A stretch of DNA of 64,000 nucleotides, taken from assembly GCA_025345505.1 (NCBI GenBank), contig JANVCC010000010.1, positions 41,082,660 to 41,146,659 of the forward strand, given 5' to 3'. Source of the stretch: Todiramphus chloris collaris (Eukaryota; Chordata; Aves; Coraciiformes; Alcedinidae). A program made the position numbers and the translations under genes. Under the pieces are notes generated by a model that was given only the letters and a program-made list of their open reading frames with translations, was not told the origin of the DNA and did no database searches. Below are positions 53,001-64,000 of this stretch, in pieces; positions within the stretch are counted from its first letter, which is position 1; each line of letters begins with the position of its first letter.

Positions 53001-54395
53001 TGCAGCCCTTCGTAGGGTAGGTGCTAAGCAGCATTGCAGATACTTAATTAGGCTGTTAAATCTTGCACTGGCTAGCAGGGCGAGATACTTGATCCCACTG
53101 TGACTTTGCACATTTTCATGGTCCATCCAAATACCTGAGTAAGAACTGAGCTCAGTTATCCTACCTTGGGCTGCCCCCCCTGGGGCATGATAATACACCT
53201 TTAATGGGCAGTCTTGAATGTTAATTAATTTATCCTAGGCATAAAATAAAGGGTGTAATGGAATTAAGCAAACCTGATGTGTGAGAATGGCTGCCAACTA
53301 CAGTGGCACACTGAAGAGGGAGCAAGGAGCTCTCAGACCTTTAAGAGGACTCGGGAGAGTCAGCCCAGTTGTCACAAAAAGTGAAGCTTTGTAGCTATTG
53401 AAAATCCAACTGAATGGTCTAACATGTTCCCTTGTATTTTGGAAACTATGAGAAAGATCCCTTCAGGTTGAGAGAGTATGATATTTTTCAAGGCTCTTTA
53501 CTCTCCTTGCAGGTTTGGGGGTTTTATTTTTTTTTTTTGTGGTTGGCAGACAAGAAGCAGAAAAGAAACTTTGTGGCAGTGTTGCATCTTGTTCCTTTCC
53601 TTCACTGCACATATTTGTGTGTCAAGCCCTCTCCAGAAACTTCTGCTGCTTCTTGAGGATCCTAAATCACTGGTGGCAAAAGAATACTTTTAAAGGTAAT
53701 CTTCTGACCCCTTCCCTTGCCACACCTTTTGTGGTTTACAACTCAGTGAGGACAGGCTTTTGTCCACCTTTCCTGTTCACACGATCACAGAGATAGTAAG
53801 GAAAGATTAAATGCAAACAGAACTGGGATGTGCAATGCCCTTCCCCTGCCAAGCCAAAGGGATGTTCGCATGCTGTGCCCGTGGCAGAGGAGGACAAGGG
53901 AACTCCCCAGGGTTGTAGGTAGTCAAGGAGGAAGGAGAGGAGGACAGCAGTAACTACACAGAAAGTCCGCGGCAAAGGCTTCATCCCCAGTCTCTTCAGG
54001 AGATGGTGCTGCTCTGTGTTGCTCTTTAATTGGAGAAAGAGGTAAATATAACCTGGCCTTCCCAGTTAATAGGATAAGAGAAATGCAGATTTAGTTCAGA
54101 GCAGCTACTGTGCTGCTAATGGTGCTTGGGTCACAGCTTGTATCCTCAAACACTCTCCTATCCTCTTTCATTCCCTTTGTTTTTCTACCAGCAAGAAAAG
54201 TATCCCCTTTTCAGGAGGGAAATGTTTATTCTCCTTTTCCAGGTTTCTTTAATTCCCTTTATCCTCACCCAAAATTCCTGTCATTTGAGAGTCATGATTT
54301 CCAAACCCCTCACCTTCATAACCATTAACCCGTCCTAAACAAAGAGTTATCAAACATAAATTGTGTTTTCTCAGCTCTGCAACAGATAGGATTTT
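50091..54395. other. Unique non-coding DNA, no gene seen
   Basis: No gene was recognised. At 52845-53198 both strands are open for a fair length (61 and 117 codons) in a somewhat GC-richer stretch, but neither translation resembles a known protein and no splice sites frame it. A C-rich stretch lies at about 52492-52510, and a T-rich run at 53526-53539. Confidence 0.5.
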
Positions 54396-54451
54396 TCTCT
54401 TCTCTCTTCTCTTCTCTTCTCTTCTCTTCTCTTCTCTTCTCTTCTCTTCTC
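54396..54451 (+). repeat. (TTCTC)n pentanucleotide array
   Basis: Roughly eleven copies of TTCTC in 56 bases, nearly perfect, with a slightly irregular left end. The strand asymmetry (all pyrimidine against all purine) makes it a candidate for triplex (H-DNA) formation and for length variation. The Arg/Glu/Lys-rich frame on the minus strand is an artefact of the repeat. Confidence 0.95.
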
Positions 54452-57400
54452 ACTATAGTGAAGCTTGTGGAAAAAAATCTTAGAAAATTTAAAATCAAAC
54501 CCCTAAGCAATAGTTGTTTTTGGTCTTTTTTTTTTCCTCATAGTGGCAGCACTCAGTCCTCTAGCCTACTGACAAGTCCGGGACCTCCTTATCAGGCTAA
54601 CACACACACAGCTCAACAAATAACAATAAATAAATAAAAAACAATAGAGATAGCATTTAAAACGGAAGGAAAGAAGCAGTCCTTGAAAATGAGGTCTGGA
54701 TTTTACATTATTTTCTCAATCAAAATCCCTCTCTTTCTCAAACACATTAGCAAAGATGAAAAAGACAGTTTGGTTTAAGAGCTGTGTTATCAAAGCCCTA
54801 AAATATCTTTTTTTTTTTTTTTTTTCCCCTTCAATCTGCATACACAGGGAAGAGGGAGGAGGAACTCAGCCATCTCAGCTATTTAAAGACACATCTGCTC
54901 ATCCCGAGAATTTGATTTCAGCTGTCACCAACTCACCTGAAATGATTATATGGGAAACCAAGCTTATCAACTCCAGTTTCCCATTTCCAGTGATTACAGC
55001 ACTTTGCAATTCTGATATTTTTTTCCTGCAGAATATGGCAGGCTGAAATATAATCTTGGTTTATTTTTTAAATAACCAGATTGCTCAGTTCAAAAGAAAA
55101 CCAACACAAAATAAACCCAGTACTACTTATGCTTCAGAATAAAGATTCTTCCATCTTTTACAATAAGTTTCCTGCCAAATTGATGATTTTTCTATGGCTA
55201 GAACATATTTTTCATTTAAAAGTGAAATATGTGTAGTTTACTGAAAACAGAGACATTCTATCTGAAATTAAAAAAAACAAAACAGGTTTTTTCCCTCTAA
55301 ATGGAAATGTTGTAACTGCTTTTTATGATTTCCTTAATATGTGTACTGAAAAATTATGTTTGACATAACTTGGAAATAGAATCTTCCTCTTATTTCCTAT
55401 GTATTAAATTGGAAGATAGTAGCAAAACTAATGATTAAATCACCCTGACATTAATATTACACATCCTTCATTATTAATAGACAACGTAAGAAAAAACCCA
55501 CAATGTTGGTATCTTCTATTCAAGATCTTCTGGGATACAGCTGTCCCTGGAATACCTGCAGGGCACATGTGGATAGAGGCATATAGTTAAGGATTTCTTC
55601 TTCTTTTGTAGGGAAATAAGTGTATTTTTCTGCATCTTTGCAGAAAAAAAATGTCAGAAGTAACATTAAAAAATCTAAGAAAAATAAATAGTTAGAAGAA
55701 AACTAAAGATTACAATTTTTAGGAGCAAGGACTAAATAAGAAGTAGCTGTGAACTTCCTTGTGCCCAAGTTTTACTCTTGTCTTGGCCGGGGAACCTTAG
55801 TTGGAAACAGACAGGTTGCATAGGAGAGCTATCTGTCTAAAGATCTATGTTAGACTTTCCTTTGAACCAAAATCCTGTCTAACTGTTTGAGTCAAAAAGG
55901 ATAGTTGTGTTTTAGAACTTATCCAGCAGAACTTCATTAAATATCTATCTCCTGACAAATCAGCATTTTTGAAAACAGAGATGACTCACAGAGACGTGAG
56001 GCAGGCAGATTGTGTACCTCAGCAACTGGCAACCCTCTGCTCTCCAAATCCTCCCAGGGAAGGTAAACCTTTAAGGAACATTTATTTTGATTCAGTGGCA
56101 TGTACTGTAAATATACATACTATAAGGACAAAGGGCAATAGCAGATGCCCCTTTTCTGTTTTTCCTGTTTTGAGTAAGAGGGAATTTATTACATGTCCTC
56201 TTCCATATCAGGGCATAACGAGGAACCCTCCTGCTCCTGGTTTTGTCTTTCTGCCATTGGCTACTATGGAGTTGGAGGTTAAGGTTTATTCCAGCCATTT
56301 TCATTGCAGTGTTTGTCAAGAGTACTAATAAACATGAACCACCACAGTGGCACTTCGTGTTTCAGAAAGATCTCTCTGTCTTGCACAGTGACAGATTTTG
56401 TTTTCTTATCTCATGTAAAGAATTCAACTGATTCAACTGCACTGATTTTGTCGGGTGGGCTGGAGGGAGCTATCCCTCAGCAAGCACAAGGACAAACCAG
56501 CTGGGCCCCCCACGATACCTACCAATGAGCTCCTGCTCCCTGGTATATACACTTGGATCCAGATTGAATTTCAGCCAGTTACTGCCAATTTGCGTTAACT
56601 TTAATTTTTTATTTATTTATTCACAATTGCTATCCAGAATATTCAAGCTGGACCAGATTCTGACATTTTGAAGGCCTAATTACTAGTCTTAACAGGGAAG
56701 CCTACATTATTTGTCAGTAAGATGGTGTGACTATTATCAGGGTAACTGCTGGCAACATATACAAATGCCTGTTATCAACAAGGGAGGAAATCTGTCAACT
56801 TTATGCTTAAGAAAGATTTTACTGAGAGTGGGATTTTGATTCTGGAAGTTAAATCAAAATGCAAAGGGTATGTCCAAAAAGACTTGTTATGAAGGGATAC
56901 TGTAAAGGAAGGTGAAGCAGGGAGAGAAAGAAAAAAAAAGGGTGAAGCAGAAAGAAAACGCTGCAAGGAAAATTTTTCCCTCAATGCATAATTTGGTTGG
57001 AGGGAAACAGAGGATGGGGAACAGAGTAAAGAAGTTGTCTTTTCTTTCGACACACTGGAAACTGGAGACAGGTTGTTGGGAGTGGTACAGGAGTACTCCT
57101 ACTGCTTCTAAAATTTATCAGGAGCTTGATTAATGTAGCTTTCTCAGATTTAAAGAGGCTGACTCATCTGTGGGAAGTAAAGAATATTCCATAGGACCAA
57201 TATTTGAGACCTGTTTTGCTTCTATTTTCTTGCCCAATTTCATGGGACATTATCACAGATGGTCCAGGAACTCCTACCCCCAGGGCTTTGCACCATACAA
57301 CCGTGGCAAGTATTTGTTGCCATTTTTTAAGTTCTAGATGAAAGTAAATAGGCTTAACCACTTCCTATCCAGTGCACTTACTTTATTAAGAGTTAATATT

Positions 57401-58103
57401 CAACCATCATTTCTCAGAGTGATGTAGTGCAAAGGGAAAGAAATCCAAGTTAACTTGAAAGATGATCCTATTTTGGTGCCGACTACAAAATTTTCTCTTG
57501 GGCTATGACTTATATGATAACTATTTTTCAGAAATAATCTAATAAACCATCACTAAATATGGAAAAGTAAAATACATAGATTGCTCTGGAAACTATACTT
57601 AGTTCACGCATTTCTGTTATCCTTCCAATGCTTCTTTCTGGAGTCTGTGCCAGACCCGTCTCTTTGTGGCACTGGATATTTCTACTCACTGAGGCCAGCA
57701 TACTTGTTTGAAGATGTTTACTCCACAGGGAAATTTCTTTTGAGGCATTCTATGGTGCTTTATCCCATTCTGGTAAGAATATCTTACAATAGACTTGGTA
57801 GGAGACAGTAAAAATACTTCCCAGAAAAAGTGGTAAAAATTCTTTTTGTAAACTCATGCTTTTTACCCATCTTGGAAACATTTTAAAAATATAGACAGTG
57901 TTTAGCAAATCCAACTAAAAAAAAAATAATTCAGAGTTCAGATACCTGTGAGCAGTTGCAATGGGATGTTAGTGTTGAGTTTGGCTTATGGGTATTAACT
58001 GTGCAAGATGTCAGTATTGATGTTGAACGGAAATGCTTTTTCTTGGGATTTTCTATGTGGAAACCTGTATGACCCCAACTCTGATCATACCACCAAGAAT
58101 TCC
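54452..58103. other. Unique non-coding DNA, no gene seen
   Basis: No gene was recognised. It includes T18 at 54808-54825. Directly after this run, 54840-55060 is a non-repetitive block with a dense mix of TTTAAA, TGATTA and CAGCTGTC-type words that could be a conserved regulatory element (inference). Purine-rich sequence lies at 56915-56960. Confidence 0.5.
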
Positions 58104-58277
58104 CAGTAACCACCTTTTATTTTTCCTATAGAAACAAGATCATCTGATCCTTTTAGTATTTTTCCTGTAAAGAAGAATCTAATTGTCTTTTTCCTCATTA
58201 TTCAGGCTCTCGCCTGTTAAAAACTCAAGAGCTAGTATAGTTCTGTTCTGTTTCCTTAAGTGTTATGACTTGAGTTT
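58104..58277 (+). repeat. Left arm of long inverted repeat
   Basis: This 174-bp arm is the reverse complement of 58774-58945. Shared perfect blocks include 'CAGTAACCACC' at the outer edge, 'CCTATAGAAACAAGATCATC', 'AGAATCTAATTGTCTTTTTC', 'CTCATTATTCAGG', 'GTTAAAAACTCAA', 'AGCTAGTATAG' and 'TTAAGTGTTATGAC'. Hand alignment shows about a dozen substitutions and two one-base gaps, near 92% identity. Similarity stops abruptly at both edges. The arm matches no repeat family that I recognise. Confidence 0.95.
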
Positions 58278-58495
58278 CCCAAAGGTAGTTTTAACTTTCT
58301 TGATTGCTTTACCTGCTGTACAGTCTAATACTGAAATATGATTGCAACTATCAGTTGACCTACTTCTCTGCTCCTAATCTGAAAAATAATTTTAATTTAA
58401 TTTATGAAAGAATGTTTACTAATTTTTCTTGACACAGGAGATTTGGATTGAGAATTAATGTTTTTCTGGTGTTGAAATTCAAAGTATTTTTTCAG

Positions 58496-58650
58496 TCATA
58501 GAATCGTAGAATGGTAGGGATTTGAAGGGACCTCTGGAGATCACTGAGTCCAACCCCCCTGCCAAGAGAGGAACACCTAGGGCAGGCCACACAGGAACAG
58601 TTCCAGGCTGGTCTTGAAAGTCTGTAGAGAAGGAGACTCTACAACCTCTC
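58496..58650 (-). mobile_element. CR1 LINE, very short 3' fragment
   Basis: A minus-strand CR1 starting with the 3' terminus 'TCATAGAATCGTAGAATGGT'. It continues through 'TGAAGGGACCTCTGGAGATC', 'GAGTCCAACCCCCCTGCCA', 'GGTCTTGAAAGTCTGTAGAG' and 'AAGGAGACTCTACAACCTCT', and is then cut off. About 155 bp remain, and the match to avian CR1 is good. It lies in the spacer of the long inverted repeat, nearly midway between the arms. Confidence 0.93.
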
Positions 58651-58773
58651 ACTGTGTCATGCTTCGTAATATGTTTCTTCCTTTTCCCATAATGACTCAG
58701 TTAAATACAGTTTATTATGGAAAAGTTAAAACACATGTAATATTTTCTCTTTCTCTGGATCCAAATAGACTCA

Positions 58774-58945
58774 AAACTCATGTCATAACACTTAATGAAA
58801 TTGAACAGAGCTATACTAGCTTTTGAGTTTTTAACGGGCAAGACCCTGAATAATGAGGAAAAAGACAATTAGATTCTTCCTTACAGAAAAATACTAAGAG
58901 GATCAGATGATCTTGTTTCTATAGGAAAAAAAAAGGTGGTTACTG
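58774..58945 (-). repeat. Right arm of long inverted repeat
   Basis: The 172-bp partner of 58104-58277, in reverse orientation. The spacer between the arms is 496 bp, holds the CR1 fragment and is not itself palindromic. Flanks outside the arms are unrelated to each other, so the duplicated unit ends sharply at 'CAGTAACC' / 'GGTTACTG'. A transcript crossing both arms could form a hairpin stem of about 170 base pairs with a few bulges. Confidence 0.95.
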
Positions 58946-61900
58946 TCATCTTTGTTAATGTTTATTATGGTCCCAAACCAAATTCTAACAAACTAAAGGG
59001 AAACGTTTACTTGGAGGAATCTGACTTTGGATCAGGCTCTCCAAATGACACCAAACTCCAGTTTGAGATGAGACAGCTTCTTCCCCAACACTCCCACATC
59101 TTTGCAATGCACTGAGAGAAGAGGGAAAGCTAACACTGTCATAATATCCTTTGCTCATTTAAAAGCAATGCTTTTAGAAGGAAATAAATAAGATATTGTG
59201 TACCCACTTATAATAGCCATGGGTAAAATTATGCTGCATTGGTTATTGTTCTTTACATATATTACCAATTGAAAAGGAAATGAAATTGAATTAATGGACC
59301 CATTTGTACAAACATGATTGTTAATATTAATATTCAGAGTAAGTCATTTGGCAAGAGCAGAAATAAATTAGTGGGTCTCTCGAACACAGTATTTCACTAG
59401 AGACTAACTGCACAGATGCTGAAAATACAATCCTATAGTTAACCTGGTGTGCAGGGAGACTTCTCCTAGATTTCAGGGAAAATATCGAAGTGCAGATTCC
59501 CCGCAGTATGCTCCTATTGTCCAAAAGCCTACATGTGCTGCCAGCAGATTATTAGTGTTTACTGAGAAAAAGCACTCTGCAAAGGAAGGAGCTAGTGGAA
59601 GTAACAACCTTCCCCATTTCTTTCTATGACTGCCGTGCTCACACTGCAGCTGCAGGATATTCTAGATGCATTTTTCAGTTGAAAAAATAGCCACAGGGAG
59701 TTTGTTTTTTGTAGGCTCTGGCAGAATTGTTAAAATCCAGTGTCTGAATCCTGCCTGAGTAACGCTCAAGCACATTTCCACATGCCTCTGCTGTAAGGGC
59801 AGGCATCAAAAGCAGGTACATGTATTATCCTCAGACGTGCAAGCTTGCAGGATGAAACCCTGTCCTTATTTAAGAGGTAAAGCTTTGGAGATCTCACTGA
59901 GAATCTCATTAGTAGATTAGAAGTTTTGCTAGTTGATTATTCATGTTTCTAAACTATTCCTATAAAGACATTCAATTCATGATCTTTCATAATGATACTG
60001 AAAGCCACATTTTTTTGGTTCATCAGGTCCAAGTTTCTCTTAATCATTAAATACCTTCCAGAAAAAGAGATTTTTGGGAAAAGCCACCAACCATAGATAC
60101 ATGTCCTTGTTTGTAATCTCCTTCATTATCTCTGATTCTTACCAAAAAAAATATGGTAGTTCTGCTGGCCCATTTCAGGCTAAGTTTAAATTACTGAGAC
60201 AAAGCTGTCAATCTCATAACCTGAAGAAACTTTGCAGATCAATCAAAAGCTGACTTTTTATAAGGAAGAGCAACTTTTCACAAAATCAAAGAATCCTCTT
60301 GGAAATGGTCTTTCTTTATTTCTGTGAAATATTTCACATTTTCTTTCATTTGATTCATTTATCAAGCTGTTCCAATATAACAGTGGAACAAGTTTTAGAA
60401 AAAACCCAAGATAATCATTAAAATATTATATTCTGCATCTGAATGATAACGATCCCATTAAAACTCACCATTAAAGCATTGTTTGCCAGAAGAAATAAGG
60501 ATCATGGTTTTGATAAAGAAAAACAAAAAACACCTTGCCTTTTCCAGCTTTAATCAAGTAACTTGTGACCCAGTAAGAGCTCTTTACTGCTGAGTTATTT
60601 TCGGAACATTTATCACAGGTGTTTCACACGTGTTCAGTACATCCTGATCCTAATCCTCTTAATATGCTTAACAATAGTAAGGCAGCTTTTGAGAACAAGT
60701 AAACTGGCTCTCCTGGTTATTTTGGACTGTTTTCTTACACAAACTTTTTTTTTTTTTTTTAATTTGAATCCCTTTTCCAGCACTCATTTAATCTAAAAAA
60801 CAACTCCATCTTTGTAGGGGGGCTTCTTATACCGCATCATGAAGCAGAAAATTTCCTGCTGTACGAAAACAGACATTCAAGAACAAATCTAAGACTTAGG
60901 CCAGTTCCTTCCACATTTGTACCATGTGTACTGGACACCAACCATTTGAAGGAACTTTCATCTTCTGCATGCCCACCATTTGGGGTCTTCTCATCCAGTT
61001 GACTGGCATCTGGGACATATTGTGGGCTTAAATCATGATGCCATGCAGATAGGAGCAGAAATAGCCCACTGTTCTCTAATTAGTCTCATTAATTCATTAC
61101 TTGTGAGAGCTTCTAGCTTCACTGGTCCTATGATGGATGGCAGCAAATGCAATGTGCATCCCAAGCCAAAGGCGAGGGCGTGTAAAAGAGCAATGTCCAA
61201 GCAATGGTCTTCAGATCCAGCAGCAAATATTTCTGTTTAAGTATTGAATTTTTTTTTTTTTTAAGTACTCCAGATCATTTTTTCTTTGAATGATTACTCT
61301 TTTAGTGTGTGATAAATAAGACTGTTCCTGAAGATACCAGAGGGCATGTAGCACCAGAATAATATCTCTGCAACATATTTTGAGTGGTGATCACACCATT
61401 TCTAGTTCACCATATGGCTTAGTGCAGATGTCCTAGCATTAAAATGACCTTCTTCATTACATAAAGGTCACAGATGCAGAATTCAACATTTTGTAACCCT
61501 TGGCAGGGGTACAGGCCATGCAGGGAGTACACCTGTTGCCTTGCCTGCAGTTCAAAACAATGTCACCCATTAATTGACTGAAATACAAGTATGGAAATCT
61601 AGTTTGTATTGCTGTTGGCAGTATCAGTTAATAAACTTAGATGTTACTAAATGGTTCAATGTGCTGAGATTAACAAATAAAAATGCTAACATACTACCAT
61701 CAACTTCTGTATAGGTTTTACCTTGGTAGCCCTAGTAACAAGAAGCATCATATCTTTCATTTCTGAATCTCTGGCAATAGTCATTTTCTCTCTTCAAGAA
61801 AAGAAAAAACAGAAAGTAAATTCAGGCAATGACCAGGGGGATCTGTACATATAATAGTTAAATTTTACTCCACTCAAAAAATACTTTTTCTGCATTTTAA

Positions 61901-62324
61901 TAATGGAGTGGGCAGACTGCCCAGCTTTAACCACTTCCCCCTGTCTTATACCACAGAAGATGCTTTGTTACTGAAGAGCTAAGCTGGATTTCCCTGCACT
62001 TCTCCTCAGACCTTGCACCATCTTCTGTTTCTCTGACAGGTGTTCCTGTCAGGTGGGAACAGGGTATTCCTCAGTGTGTTTCTCCTGCTGCTTTGCATTG
62101 CTCCAGTCAGGCAGCACATTGAACATGATGGAGTACTTGGCCTCTTGATTTAATCAGGATTGCAAAGGTCAATAACAGGCACAGATAACCACTGAATTTC
62201 TCTTCTCTCATAGGAGTGTTCAAAAGTATTGTCTTTTGTTGTTTATCACTGGAAAAAGTTGTAGTTTACATGCAGCTCTGAAGAATTGCTAGATGGGATG
62301 TTTTAAACAGTGTATTCTAAAATT
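58946..62324. other. Unique non-coding DNA, no gene seen
   Basis: No exon or named transposon in 3.4 kb. T-runs lie at about 60747-60761 and 61249-61262. The short frame at 60980-61240 has no domain. Confidence 0.5.
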
Positions 62325-62545
62325 AATAGAATAGAATAGGACAGGATAATTTCAGTTGGAAGGAACCTGTAACAATGATCTAGTCCAACTGCCTGACTGC
62401 TTCATGGATGACCAAAAGTTAAAGCATTTTATTAAGACCATTCTTCAAATGCCTCTTAAATATTGACAGGCTTGGGGCATTGACCTAGAAACCCTTTTCC
62501 AGTGTTTGACCACCCTCTTGGTAAGGAATCTTCCTAAATTGTGCT
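62325..62545 (-). mobile_element. CR1-type LINE, 3' fragment
   Basis: The left end 'TAGAATAGAATAGG' is a 3' terminal repeat of the type TAGAA(T), read in reverse. It is followed by 'TTTCAGTTGGAAGGAACCTG', 'TCTAGTCCAACTGCCTGAC', 'GACCAAAAGTTAAAGCATTT', 'CAAATGCCTCTTAAATATTG', 'CAGGCTTGGGGCATTGACC' and 'CCAGTGTTTGACCACCCTC'. This is the reverse complement of a CR1 subfamily with a pentanucleotide-like tail, found in birds. It is moderately decayed. The match fades after 'TAAGGAATCTTCCTAAAT'. Confidence 0.85.
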
Positions 62546-63100
62546 TGACATCACGCTTTCCAGCTGACAATCCGAAAGCACTTTTACACAGCCACTGCAA
62601 ATTCAGTAGTCCTTTTGGAAAGATTTCACCAGCACAATGCTAATATATTCAGCAACATCTCAAAATCATGTTCCCTCAGCCGCTCTCGGAGCAGCCTATC
62701 ACACATACTGTTTCTGTCTGCTCTGTGCATCTTCCTTAGCAGTGAGCTTTCATGAAAGCTACTGATTTAATTTGTTTAGGGTATAAACAAAACATGCTTC
62801 CTGACAACCTAACTGAACTAGGAACACCTGACATGGGAGCATTTCATTAAAAAGGCATACCAGCAACTGATCTGGGATGTCATCTTTTTTTGATTATTAA
62901 CAAAAAATCCTAAGGCACATGAAATGTTGACCAAAGGAAAAATACCAAAAAATCCTCAACCCAAGACTGTATTCTGTTCCCACAGGTAAAGGGACAAAAA
63001 GAAGTGAAAAGGCATAGAAGGTAAGGTACATGATGCTCAGTGAGATTGGCACAGCATTATGAAGCATCTAATTTCAGCTGCCAAAGGGGCTCATATCGAT

Positions 63101-63126
63101 TTTTTTTTGTTGTTGTTGTTGTTGTT
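63101..63126 (+). repeat. T8-(GTT)n microsatellite
   Basis: T8 followed by about six GTT units. On the minus strand it gives an Asn-rich frame, which is an artefact. Confidence 0.9.
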
Positions 63127-63465
63127 CTCTGTGTGTGCTTTTATAGAGACTTGAAATAGAGTCTCCATTTTGCTCTTATGAAAACCGCATTTCTTGGAGG
63201 GCATTGTGGGGGAGGGAAAAGACTGGCTCTTTCTGCTTGGAAAAATAGCAGCATACTTAACACTTACTAGGGGATTATACAACTTAGTGTTCTGAAAGGC
63301 ACCTGTTCAGGTACACAGAGGGGAGCTGGATGCCTTAAGAGTATTTAGAGGAGTGATTTAAATCCATGCAGGCTGCTGTGTGTTTTCCCATTTGTGTGTT
63401 GTGTGAGAGAGATCCAGACACCAGACATTCCTTTTGGAGCTATAAAACTTAAATTAAGGACAAAG

Positions 63466-63470
<5 letters not shown>

Positions 63471-63499
<29 letters not shown>
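63471..63499 (+). repeat. Poly(A) run, 29 bases
   Basis: A perfect run of 29 A. There is no AATAAA signal just upstream and no recognisable retrocopy, so a plain mononucleotide repeat is more likely than a retroposed tail. Confidence 0.95.
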
Positions 63500-63502
<3 letters not shown>

Positions 63503-64000
63503 GAAATACCTGCATTTGTAGATCCTAATTGAAGTTACTGAAAAGCCATTGCTACAAGAAAAAAAACTTTCTTCAGGGCTGCTTCAGCAGTGCCAGTCTG
63601 ACTCCTTGATTCTTAGACAGGGAATATGGAAAACTCCAGTCATGGTCCCAGTTTGAATAGTCAGGAGATTGATCCTTCATGCGGTCAATCATTTCTAACA
63701 TTTGAGAAAATTCTAAATCTTTGCAGGATCAAAGGAAGATTTATTAGTAGCACAAATACATTTCTTACATTTTTCAGAGAGCTTGTTATCCTTAAGTAAA
63801 TTATGCAAAAAGTCTAAGAGGTGCATAACACTTGCTAACAATGTTAGCATTTTACTGTGGCATGACGAAGAGAGAGAACTTACCTTTCCTTATTTTCTCT
63901 AGTTATTGTGGAGAGGCTTTCACCAGAGCCCTTCCAAGCTTACATCTCCACCATACCTTTGTAACAGCTGGAGAAGTGTCCAGCTTTCTGCAGTCACACC

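Larger units (their letters stand above)
62546..64000. other. Unique DNA with simple repeats, no gene seen
   Basis: Apart from the two simple repeats listed separately, nothing could be identified. The sequence just inside the CR1 edge (62546-62640) may be a decayed continuation of that element, but I cannot align it. Confidence 0.5.

Noticed and set aside
52845-53198. Opposed open frames of 61 and 117 codons
   Set aside because: Neither translation resembles a known protein, no splice sites frame the block, and overlapping open frames on both strands are expected where few A/T-rich stop words occur.
54325-54510. Frame with an Arg-Arg-Glu-Glu-Lys repeat
   Set aside because: Direct product of the (TTCTC)n array read on the minus strand.
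60280-60310. CR1-like 'AATCAAAGAATCCTC' start
   Set aside because: The following bases do not continue into the CR1 pattern, so it is a chance word.

Overview
The window reads as non-coding DNA from a bird nuclear genome, either a gene desert or the inside of a very long intron. The evidence for a bird is a set of CR1 LINE copies, all short 3' fragments. Several keep the typical avian CR1 3' end, with octamer-like repeats of the type ATTCTATG, or the reverse 'TCATAGAATC' where the copy lies on the minus strand. By eye the sequence is AT-rich, and stops are dense in all frames. I found no exon series, no recognisable protein domain of a host gene, no tRNA or rRNA, no CpG island and no CRISPR. 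I do not claim any host protein-coding gene.

Layout: 1-7189 is mostly unique DNA with one old MIR-like SINE trace near 3.8 kb. CR1 3' ends lie on the plus strand at 7.19-7.37 kb and 9.09-9.60 kb; the second still has an open C-terminal reverse-transcriptase-polyprotein frame. A much older CR1/L3-like trace follows near 10.2-10.5 kb, then a long unique stretch to 34.6 kb, broken only by simple sequence (a CCAA/AAAC tract at 13.07-13.28 kb, polypyrimidine near 27.0 kb, T27 at 33.68 kb). Further old CR1/L3-like traces sit at 34.6-34.9 and 43.4-43.6 kb, and two minus-strand CR1 copies lie close together at 35.83-36.57 kb. At 42.77 kb there is a strong G-quadruplex motif. From 44.85 kb there is a probable old endogenous-retrovirus LTR on the minus strand. 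A (TTCTC)n pentanucleotide array lies at 54.4 kb, and the last CR1-type fragment is at 62.3 kb.

The most unusual structure is a long inverted repeat at 58104-58945. Two arms of about 173 bp, roughly 92% identical by hand alignment, are separated by about 500 bp, and a short CR1 copy lies inside the loop. The arms match no repeat family I recognise. The other findings are modest: candidate conserved non-coding blocks, GC-richer islands and low-complexity tracts. All percentages and boundaries come from reading and hand alignment, not from a program.
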